Below the pieces are notes generated by a model. That model did no database searches. It had not been told where the DNA came from and was given only the letters and a program-made list of their open reading frames with translations. The translations under genes were made by a program, and so were the position numbers. Below are positions 1 through 5,273 of a stretch of DNA of 7,222 nt, piece after piece (position 1 is the stretch's first letter; the number at the start of each line of letters is the position of its first letter). The stretch covers positions 1 through 7,222 of the forward strand of contig JAUIME010000251.1 of the NCBI GenBank assembly GCA_030433195.1. The letters are read 5' to 3'. The stretch is from a bacterium (GTDB lineage Bacteria; Planctomycetota; JACOTG01; JAUIME01).

Positions 1-59
1 CCGAGGAACTCGACCGGATCATCGAGCTCGCCCGCAAGGCGAAGAAGCGGGGCCGCTGA
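1..59 (+). CDS. C-terminal end of a BlaI/MecI-type transcriptional repressor (partial)
   Basis: Only the last 19 codons are in the window (reading frame from base 3, TGA at 57-59), giving a charged helical tail that begins EELDRIIELARKAKK. This resembles the C-terminal dimerisation helix of BlaI/MecI/CopY winged-helix repressors, which usually ends in a Leu/Glu/Lys-rich helix. The strongest support is context: the next gene, one base downstream, is an M56 (BlaR1-like) metallopeptidase, and BlaI and M56 genes are classically adjacent in this order. BlaI-type repressors bind an operator dyad as dimers and are inactivated by proteolysis when the membrane partner is activated. The DNA-binding domain lies outside the window, so the assignment rests on a short tail plus synteny. 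Confidence 0.7.
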   Translation, partial: EELDRIIELARKAKKRGR

Positions 60-60
60 C

Positions 61-1566
61 GTGACGATCGGCAACGGGCTCGAGATACTGGTCTGGAGTA
101 GCCTTGCGGTTCTGAAGGCGGGGATGCTCTTCGGCGCTGCGATGCTGCTTTGCAAGACCGCGGCGCGACGGAGTCCGACCCTGCGGCACGCACTTTGGAC
201 GCTCGTGATCCTCGGCGCCTTCGTCTCGCTCGCGCCGCTTGCAGCCGGACCGAGCTTTGTGGTCCCACTGCCCGGGGAGCGTGTTTTGCCGCCGGTCCCG
301 GCAACGCTGTCGCCGATGGTCGCAAATGGGGCGACACCCGTGATCGATGCGGGGACGGATCACGAGGCGCAGACCGTCGAGTTCGGTGTCGTGATGCTCC
401 TCGGTTGGGGACTCATCGCGGCGGTCTTGTTGGCGCGGCTCGCGTGGGCGCACGGCTCGTTGCGTCGTTTCTATCGATCGGAAACCTTTGATGCGGATGA
501 GCGGTTGCGTCGTCGTGTCGTCGGAATCGCGGGGCGGCTCGGCGCTCGCAAGGTGCCTCGTCTGCGTGTGTCGAAGGATGCGACGGCCCCCCATGTCTCG
601 GGTGTGGTGCGTCCGACGATCGTGTTGCCCTCGCGGTGGTCGTCGTGGCCGCCCGCGACGTTGGAAGCGATCCTTCTTCACGAACTGGCGCATGTCCGTC
701 GACGGGATTGCCTCTGGAACACCTTGGCGAACGTCGCATGTGCCGTTGCGTGGTTCAATCCGTTCTTGTACGTGGCGCGGCGCTGGCAGCGGCGTGCGGC
801 GGAACGCTGTTGCGACGATGCCGTGCTCGCGGGCGGAGTTCGGGCGTCTGCGTACCTGGAATCGCTCGTGCTCGTCTCGCGCTCGACGCGGACCGTGGCG
901 TCCGTGGGCTTGGTGGCGATGGCTTCGTCCAAGAGCGGCCTCCTGCGACGTGCGTATCGGATCGCGGATGCCACCGACGAAGCGCGGCCGCGGCGCCGGG
1001 CGCGGAACGCGGGCGCGTTGATCGGCTTCGCAATCGTGCTGCTGACGATGATGTCCGTGAGTGTCGCGCGAGTCGCGTCGGTCGCGGCGCCGGCACCCGG
1101 GAGCGATCCCGATGAGCCTGACGCCGTGCGGCTCGAGCGCGTGCTTCACGAGGCCGACGCGGGGCGCGTCGATGCGCGCCGGATCGTCGAAGAGTCCGCG
1201 TGGTTCCATGCCGACGCGGCCAAGCAAGACGCGTTGCTTCGCGCGCTCTCCATAGAGGACTTCGCGATCGATTCGACGGTCGCTCGTTTCGTGGAGGTCG
1301 GCTCGGGGCTTCGCGCCGATGCGGCGGTCACGAAGGTCTTCGACTCGCTGTTTCGTCGGGTACGCTTGCCTGAGTCGCTCGCGATCCGCATTGCGCAGCG
1401 CGTCGCTTCGATGAGCGCAGACGCCGCGAAGGAGCATGTACTCCTGTCGCTCGTGCGATCGCAGGCGATGACACCGGCCGTCCGTGCGGCGGTCTCGCGT
1501 TCGGCGAAGACGATAGCGGTCGATGCCTCGAGGTCGCGAGTCGAGGCGGCGATCGCACGAGGCTGA
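61..1566 (+). CDS. M56-family (BlaR1-like) membrane zinc metallopeptidase with C-terminal helical repeats
   Basis: This is a 501-residue integral membrane protease of the BlaR1/MecR1 family. Hydrophobic segments lie near residues 8-31, 43-62 and 107-129, and a last one near 319-340. The zinc site is clear: LLHELAHVRRRD carries HExxH at H207-E208-H211, and a downstream AAERCCDDAVL supplies the third ligand E248, the usual M56 spacing and wording. In the family this domain is cytoplasmic and, once activated, leads to loss of the BlaI repressor encoded just upstream. The GTG start at 61 lies one base after the repressor stop, so translation is probably coupled; no strong ribosome binding site is visible. 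The C-terminal part (about 341-501), expected outside the membrane, has no penicillin-binding SxxK/SxN/KTG domain. It holds a degenerate 34-35-residue alpha-helical repeat instead, so the signal is probably not a beta-lactam. The family is secure; substrate and signal are unknown. Confidence 0.93.
   Translation: MTIGNGLEILVWSSLAVLKAGMLFGAAMLLCKTAARRSPTLRHALWTLVILGAFVSLAPLAAGPSFVVPLPGERVLPPVPATLSPMVANGATPVIDAGTDHEAQTVEFGVVMLLGWGLIAAVLLARLAWAHGSLRRFYRSETFDADERLRRRVVGIAGRLGARKVPRLRVSKDATAPHVSGVVRPTIVLPSRWSSWPPATLEAILLHELAHVRRRDCLWNTLANVACAVAWFNPFLYVARRWQRRAAERCCDDAVLAGGVRASAYLESLVLVSRSTRTVASVGLVAMASSKSGLLRRAYRIADATDEARPRRRARNAGALIGFAIVLLTMMSVSVARVASVAAPAPGSDPDEPDAVRLERVLHEADAGRVDARRIVEESAWFHADAAKQDALLRALSIEDFAIDSTVARFVEVGSGLRADAAVTKVFDSLFRRVRLPESLAIRIAQRVASMSADAAKEHVLLSLVRSQAMTPAVRAAVSRSAKTIAVDASRSRVEAAIARG
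1210..1563 (+). repeat. Degenerate 34-35-residue helical repeat in the M56 C-terminal domain
   Basis: At the protein level the tail of the M56 protease contains about 3.5 copies of one unit. Each begins with a [AV]DA-type motif followed by a hydrophobic helix: ADAAKQDALLRAL at residue 384, ADAAVTKVFDSLF at 419, ADAAKEHVLLSLV at 453, and a shorter VDASRSRVEAAIA at 487 ending the protein. The conserved Asp residues (385, 420, 454, 488) are 35, 34 and 34 residues apart. Each unit looks like a two-helix hairpin, as in TPR/SEL1-like or HEAT-like solenoids. I recall similar repeats in M56 proteins of other phyla, but cannot check this here. The DNA copies have diverged, so this is an old protein repeat and not a recent tandem duplication. 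Confidence 0.7.
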
Positions 1567-1588
1567 TTGGCGGTTCGACCTTACCCGA

Positions 1589-1614
1589 TGCACGTCGCGC
1601 GTTGGCTTCGTGCA
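1589..1614. terminator. Weak hairpin after the M56 gene
   Basis: TGCACG (1589-1594) is repeated inverted as CGTGCA (1609-1614) across a 14-base loop, starting 23 bases after the M56 stop codon. A short inner GC pairing is possible. There is no T-run after it, so it could be a weak or Rho-assisted terminator, or chance. It is included because it lies in a 131-bp gap where any boundary between the BlaI-M56 unit and the hydrolase gene must be. Confidence 0.25.
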
Positions 1615-1623
1615 CGGCTTGAA

Positions 1624-1641
1624 GTGCGAAATTTTTCGCAC
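1624..1641. promoter_or_regulatory. Perfect 18-bp AT-cored dyad upstream of the hydrolase gene; candidate operator or hairpin
   Basis: The sequence GTGCGAAATTTTTCGCAC consists of two perfect 8-base inverted arms (GTGCGAAA and TTTCGCAC) around a TT centre. It is one of the few AT-rich tracts in this GC-rich window. It lies 56 bases before the hydrolase ATG and 57 bases after the M56 stop, a fitting position for an operator of a dimeric repressor. It could instead fold as RNA into a 7-bp stem with an ATTT loop, but no T-run follows, so it is not a classical intrinsic terminator. It does not match the BlaI/MecI consensus known from staphylococci (TACA/TGTA half-sites). Confidence 0.45.
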
Positions 1642-1681
1642 AGGCGAGTTCGGTCGTGGCCAGGCGTGCTACGGCGACCAT

Positions 1682-1687
1682 GGAGGA
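1682..1687 (+). promoter_or_regulatory. Ribosome binding site GGAGGA for the hydrolase gene
   Basis: GGAGGA ends 10 bases before the ATG at 1698. It decides the start: upstream in-frame candidates (GTG at 1656, ATG at 1680) have no such site and would put extra charged residues before the signal peptide. The ATG at 1680 overlaps the GGAGGA itself. Confidence 0.7.
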
Positions 1688-1697
1688 TCGAAAGAGA

Positions 1698-2837
1698 ATG
1701 AGGAAAGAACGAAAGAGCAGCGGGGCGTGGACGACGTGGATCGTGGTGATTGCCGCGGTCGGGTGGCTTGGCGTGGGTCGGATTCCGTCGGCGCGGGCCG
1801 AGATCGTGAGCGAAGCCGTGGAGATCGAGACACGCGATGCAAAAGTCACGCTCGCAGGAACTCTGAGTCGACCTCGAGGAGACGGACCGTTTCCAGGCGT
1901 CGTTTTGGTGACGGGGTCTGGCGACCACGTTCGTGATCAGACGATCTCCGGCGCGCCGATGTTTCGCTGGATCGCCGAGCGGTTGTCAGCGGAGGGATTC
2001 GCGGTGCTCCGCGTCGACGAGCGCGGGGCCGGAGGATCGGGAGGCGTGGCGTATCCGCAACAGGATACGACGAGTCGCGTGGGCGACGTCCGTGCGTGTC
2101 TCGGTTTCTTGCGATCGCACGCCAGGGTCGACGCGGATCGCGTCGGACTGCTCGGTCACAGTGAAGGATCGATGATCGCGGCGCGACTGAGCGCCATGGA
2201 CGGGAAGGTCGCGTTCATGGTTCTGCTGGCGGCACCCGCGCTCCCGGGGCGGGAGATCTTCTTGCTTCAGCGGACGCAGCCCGGCGACGAGACGGATCGA
2301 GATTCGATTCGCCGCCGCCGCGTGGCGATGGCCGCCCTCATCGACGTCGGCCACACGGAGTCATCGGAGAACGACTGGCGGGACGCGGTTCGCCGACAGA
2401 TGGAAGCCGAAGGGGCGACCGACGAGCAGATCGAGGAGCGGCTCGACGACGAGACGACTTTCATCTCGCGGTTCCACACGACGCCGTGGTACCGCGGCTT
2501 TCTGTCGAGCGATGTTCGGCAGTACCTACGCGGGGTGCAGGCTCCGACGCTCGCACTCTACGGGGCGGCCGATCGGCAGACTCCGCCGAGCCTGCACGCG
2601 CCCGAACTGATCGCCGCGTTGCTCGAGGCGCCGGTCGAGGATTTCGCCGTCGTGGTCTTGCCCGACCAGGACCACTTCTTTCTACGCCAGCACGGGCGAA
2701 GCGCGAACGAACACGCGTGGAGCAAGATGCACCTCTCGGACGAGATGCTCGATGTCGTCGCGCGGTGGCTCAGGAGCCGTTTCGTGACGGGTTCGGCGTA
2801 CGAGAACTCGGAGCGCGAGGGCAATCCGAAACGGTAG
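1698..2837 (+). CDS. Exported alpha/beta hydrolase (S15/S33-like esterase or peptidase fold)
   Basis: The gene encodes 379 residues from the ATG at 1698. A basic N-terminus (MRKERK) and hydrophobic stretch end in an AxA signal-peptidase site (cleavage predicted after A34, SARA/EIV), so the enzyme is probably secreted or periplasmic. The mature protein has a complete alpha/beta-hydrolase core: a PFPGVVLVTGSGDHVRD strand-turn near residues 65-80 (probable oxyanion region), RVDERGAGGSGG at about 105-116, nucleophile elbow GHSEGS with Ser155, acid Asp292 in LYGAADRQTPP, and His326 in LPDQDHFFL. A charged insert of roughly residues 195-265 between nucleophile and acid would form the lid. This pattern fits the broad COG1073-type hydrolases, whose members include esterases and peptidases; the substrate cannot be read from sequence. 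The gene follows the BlaI-M56 pair on the same strand after 131 bp, so it may belong to the same regulon, but this is only positional. It is convergent with the FG-GAP gene. Confidence 0.9.
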   Translation: MRKERKSSGAWTTWIVVIAAVGWLGVGRIPSARAEIVSEAVEIETRDAKVTLAGTLSRPRGDGPFPGVVLVTGSGDHVRDQTISGAPMFRWIAERLSAEGFAVLRVDERGAGGSGGVAYPQQDTTSRVGDVRACLGFLRSHARVDADRVGLLGHSEGSMIAARLSAMDGKVAFMVLLAAPALPGREIFLLQRTQPGDETDRDSIRRRRVAMAALIDVGHTESSENDWRDAVRRQMEAEGATDEQIEERLDDETTFISRFHTTPWYRGFLSSDVRQYLRGVQAPTLALYGAADRQTPPSLHAPELIAALLEAPVEDFAVVVLPDQDHFFLRQHGRSANEHAWSKMHLSDEMLDVVARWLRSRFVTGSAYENSEREGNPKR

Positions 2838-2974
2838 GCAGCGTGCGGATTCTTCAGGCTTTCGAGCGGCACCTTTCCGAACGTCCTCCACGCTGAGCGC
2901 ACCGGCGGCCTGGATTGGTGCTGCTCGAGGTCGTTCCTTGAACGCCGCGGCGAGCGAGGATCATTCGTGAGATC

Positions 2975-3023
2975 GAGGGGGCCGACGCAGCATCCGGTGC
3001 GGAATCTGTCGCTCGGCCCCCTC
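2975..3023. terminator. Strong 11-bp hairpin at the convergent junction (bidirectional terminator candidate)
   Basis: GAGGGGGCCGA (2975-2985) and its exact reverse complement TCGGCCCCCTC (3013-3023) enclose a 27-base loop, which itself contains a small GCA/TGC hairpin (2990-3000). It sits between the stop codons of two convergent genes (2837 and 3066), where a terminator serving both strands is expected. Neither strand shows a T-run after the stem, so termination may be Rho-assisted or of the GC-hairpin type. Confidence 0.55.
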
Positions 3024-3024
3024 T

Positions 3025-3056
3025 CGCGACGCGCCTTCTCGCGAGGGCGCGTCGTG
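3025..3056. terminator. Second hairpin at the convergent junction, next to the FG-GAP stop
   Basis: CGCGACGCGCC (3025-3035) pairs with GGCGCGTCGTG (3046-3056) over 11 positions with one G-T wobble. The core GACGCGCC/GGCGCGTC is perfect. The 10-base loop contains the palindrome CTCGCGAG. It starts one base beyond the first hairpin and lies 10 bases from the minus-strand stop at 3066-3068, so it is well placed to end the FG-GAP transcript. No T-run is seen on either side. Confidence 0.45.
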
Positions 3057-3065
3057 CATTGAAGC

Positions 3066-5111
3066 TCAGTCGATAATGCGGATCGTGACCGCGTTCGTGG
3101 TGCTCGCGCGGCGACTGCTGAACGAACCGGGATCGATAACGACTCCCTGGAACGTGAGCTGAAGGCCGAGCGGTAGTGGCGGATACGTGAACGTCGTCGA
3201 AGCGCGTTCGGGATTCGGAAGCGGAACGCCGTAGAAGTTGCTCGCGCCGATCGCTCCTTCCTTGCCGAGGTTGTTCGCCACGATCTCGGGAGAGCCACCC
3301 TTCGAGAGCAGGAACGGGAAACACATCGCGCCGACGTCGAACGGGAGCGGCGACGACAGCATCGCGGTCGGGTCGCCTTCATCCGCATGCACGACGAAGC
3401 GGCCGTTGCCGCCCGCGATGGGGCGAAGCATCGTGATGCCGACGAAGTCACCCGTCGTGAGCTCGACGACTCGGTCGGATCCGCCGGTCGAACCGTTCAC
3501 GAACAGCGAGTTCAGAATGATGCCGTTCGCGGCGTTGACCGTGCCACGCCGACAATCGGGGATGCCGTAGAACACGTAGGCTTCGCCGGCCGGGAACTGG
3601 CCGATTCCCGGCGCGAGCGCGGCGCCGATGAGCAGGTCGTCGATTCCGTCGTCGTTGACGTCCCCGAGTGAGAGTCCGAGTCCGAAAAGCTGCGACGTCG
3701 AACGAGCGTGAAGCGTGAAGCCGGCCGGCCCGTCGAGGTCCGACGCATCGACGACGGCGTCGAACGAATCGTCACCGAAGATCGCGAACACGGCGTTCCG
3801 TCCGCTCGCTTCGTGCGCACCGACGACGAGATCGCCGATGCCGTCATCGTCGAGGTCGCCGCGGGTCGCGATCGCGTCAAGCGCGAAGGAGTCGCCCGCG
3901 TTCGCAAGATTCAGGCGGAAGCCGTTCGTCCCGTCGAGAGCTGTGACGTCGAACGAGGCGGCAAAGCCCGCGTCGCTGCCGAAGATCACGTACGCGCCGG
4001 TTTCGTCGTCGGACGAGCCGGCTCCGTTCAGAATCGTCGTTCCCATGGCGAGGTCGGCGATGCCGTCGTCGTTCCAATCGCCGGAGGCGACGGGGGCGTA
4101 GATCTGGTCGATGCTCGGGCGGCCCGTCACGACGAAGCCGTTCGAGCCGTCGAGTGACGCGAGGTCGAACGCCGCCGCGAACCCGGCGTCGTTTCCGAAG
4201 ATCACGTAGGTCTCTCCCGAAGTCGAGACGCCGTCGGGCTTCACGCCGTGCGCGTTGAGGATGACGTCGTCGATCCCGTCGGCATTGACGTCGCCCGCGG
4301 CTGCAATCCCGGAGCCGAGGAAGTCACCGGCCGCAAGACCGGGAATGGCGAAGCCGTTCGTGCCGTCGAGCGTGTCGACGTCGATTCGCGTGGGGAAGCC
4401 GGCGTCCGACCCGTAGACGACGTAGGCTTCGCCCGCATTGTCGAGTCCGCCCGGATTCGCTTCGGCAGCCGAGACGAGGAGATCGTCGATCCCGTCGTCG
4501 TTCACGTCACCGGCGCTCGTTGCGAAGCCGCATTGGTCGACCTCGTCGCGGCCGCGGATCGTGAAGCCGTTCGATCCGTCGAGACCGGCCAGGGGCAGCG
4601 TCGCCGGAAACGCGGTGGCGCGGCCGAAGACGACGTAGCATTCGCCGGGCCCGGAGATCGTACCCGGTCCCGCGGCGCTCGCGCCGATCACGACGTCGTC
4701 GATACCATCGGCGTTGAGGTCACCGGCGGCGGCGACGACGATCCCCGCGGCATCGAGCGTCGAGATCCCCTCGAGCGCGAAGCCGTTCGATCCGTCGATC
4801 GACGATAGCGTCATCTCGGCCGGGTATTTCCCCCGAATCCCGAAGATGACGTGCGCGCGGCCCGTCGCTTGGTCGATACCGTACGAGCCCACGACGAAGT
4901 CCTCGATACCGTCGGCGTTGATGTCGCCGGCCCGCGCGACGGAATAGCCGGTGAAGCCTCCCTCCGTTTCGCCGAGGATCGCGGAGAGCGTGACCCCGTC
5001 GGCATTCGGGAGCACTTGCTCTGCCGGATACGAATGGGCGCGCGCCGAGCATGCCAACGCGCAGAACAGGACCAATGACGCCAGAGTACGCATACAGGTT
5101 CGTGTGTTCAT
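3066..5111 (-). CDS. Secreted FG-GAP (integrin-alpha-like) seven-bladed beta-propeller protein
   Basis: The gene encodes 681 residues from the ATG at 5109-5111, chosen because AAGGA lies 6 bases upstream and a signal peptide follows directly: basic MNTRTCMR, hydrophobic TLASLVLFCALA, and cleavage after SARA (A25). A longer in-frame start at 5219 would place 36 polar residues before it. Seven FG-GAP repeats follow, each with a calcium-loop motif of the type GDxNxDGIxD, with the first loop Asp at residues 63, 131, 202, 274, 345, 419 and 484. Six linkers of the form [LI]DGxxGF lie near residues 105, 177, 248, 320, 392 and 459. Seven blades close one propeller, as in integrin alpha heads, which points to an extracellular, calcium-dependent binding or structural role. 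Residues from about 517 form a separate C-terminal module (GTVNAANG, LFVNGSTGGSDR, FQGVVIDPGSF, TNAVTIRIID) resembling tails I associate with planctomycete secreted proteins. The ligand is unknown. ubiD lies 162 bp upstream on the same strand. Confidence 0.92.
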   Translation of the reverse strand: MNTRTCMRTLASLVLFCALACSARAHSYPAEQVLPNADGVTLSAILGETEGGFTGYSVARAGDINADGIEDFVVGSYGIDQATGRAHVIFGIRGKYPAEMTLSSIDGSNGFALEGISTLDAAGIVVAAAGDLNADGIDDVVIGASAAGPGTISGPGECYVVFGRATAFPATLPLAGLDGSNGFTIRGRDEVDQCGFATSAGDVNDDGIDDLLVSAAEANPGGLDNAGEAYVVYGSDAGFPTRIDVDTLDGTNGFAIPGLAAGDFLGSGIAAAGDVNADGIDDVILNAHGVKPDGVSTSGETYVIFGNDAGFAAAFDLASLDGSNGFVVTGRPSIDQIYAPVASGDWNDDGIADLAMGTTILNGAGSSDDETGAYVIFGSDAGFAASFDVTALDGTNGFRLNLANAGDSFALDAIATRGDLDDDGIGDLVVGAHEASGRNAVFAIFGDDSFDAVVDASDLDGPAGFTLHARSTSQLFGLGLSLGDVNDDGIDDLLIGAALAPGIGQFPAGEAYVFYGIPDCRRGTVNAANGIILNSLFVNGSTGGSDRVVELTTGDFVGITMLRPIAGGNGRFVVHADEGDPTAMLSSPLPFDVGAMCFPFLLSKGGSPEIVANNLGKEGAIGASNFYGVPLPNPERASTTFTYPPLPLGLQLTFQGVVIDPGSFSSRRASTTNAVTIRIID
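3564..5000 (-). repeat. Seven tandem FG-GAP blades, about 65-74 codons each
   Basis: The propeller part of the FG-GAP gene is an internal repeat with a period of roughly 195-220 bp. On the plus strand it shows as recurrent blocks of the form TCGTCGATnCCGTCGnCGTT, reverse complement of the Asn-Asp-Gly-Ile-Asp-Asp loop codons, near 3640, 4270, 4485, 4695 and 4900, with diverged versions near 3838 and 4060. Spacings between the first loop Asp residues are 68, 71, 72, 71, 74 and 65. Blade 6 has Asp in the Asn position (GDLDDDGIGD) and blade 5 has GDWNDDGIAD; the calcium-type acidic residues are kept in all seven. Confidence 0.88.
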
Positions 5112-5117
5112 GGATCT

Positions 5118-5122
5118 TCCTT
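5118..5122 (-). promoter_or_regulatory. Ribosome binding site AAGGA for the FG-GAP gene
   Basis: Read on the minus strand the leader is GAAGAAGAAAGGAAGATCC followed by the ATG. The AAGGA core is 6 bases from the start within a purine-rich tract. It fixes the start at 5111 over the in-frame ATG candidates at 5219 and 5093. Confidence 0.7.
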
Positions 5123-5150
5123 TCTTCTTCGTGTGTCCACCCGAGGATTC

Positions 5151-5176
5151 GATTCGGCGTAAGCCGGAATCCGGCT
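5151..5176. promoter_or_regulatory. Overlapping inverted repeats between ubiD and the FG-GAP gene
   Basis: AGCCGGA (5162-5168) and TCCGGCT (5170-5176) form a 7-base dyad around a single base. The overlapping GATTCGGC (5151-5158) can instead pair with GCCGGAATC (5163-5171), leaving a GTAA loop and one bulged G, so the two structures are mutually exclusive. The site is 40-65 bases before the FG-GAP start, in its probable leader. It could be a weak terminator for ubiD, an operator, or an RNA structure in the leader. No T-run follows and no convincing -35/-10 pair is visible in the 162-bp gap. Confidence 0.35.
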
Positions 5177-5273
5177 CGCCGCATGACGAGTGAGACCCTC
5201 GAAGTTTCGGCACGCCCACCGATTGTCTGGCAACGGCGGTTCGATCGATGGGTCGAGTGCCGTGCGACTGTTC

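Noticed and set aside
61..1566. True BlaR1 beta-lactam sensor and antibiotic resistance locus
   Set aside because: No penicillin-binding domain is present in the protease and no beta-lactamase is in the window. The neighbouring hydrolase has a GHSEGS elbow and alpha/beta-hydrolase fold, not a serine beta-lactamase motif set.
19..1641. A 540-codon open frame on the minus strand opposite the M56 gene
   Set aside because: The product is extremely Arg/His/Pro-rich with no recognisable domain, as expected from the antisense of a GC-rich gene. The plus strand encodes a clear HExxH protease over the same bases.
1624..1641. Intrinsic terminator for the M56 gene
   Set aside because: The stem is AT-cored and no T-run follows; I kept it as an operator candidate, not as a terminator call.
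2558..3451. A 297-codon minus-strand open frame across the convergent junction
   Set aside because: Ser/Arg-rich low-complexity product overlapping the ends of two real genes in the wrong frame, with no domain or ribosome binding site support.
3708..4157. Plus-strand open frames inside the FG-GAP gene
   Set aside because: They are mirror images of the FG-GAP repeats, and their internal periodicity only reflects the repeats on the other strand.
3564..5000. CRISPR-like periodic repeats seen at the DNA level
   Set aside because: The period is about 210 bp, copies diverge, and the intervening DNA is coding in one frame. It is a protein repeat.
5045..5065. Lipoprotein signal (lipobox) in the FG-GAP leader around ALAC
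   Set aside because: The residues before Cys are Ala-Leu-Ala; Leu at -2 and no Leu at -3 do not fit a lipobox, and a good signal-peptidase I site (SARA) follows.
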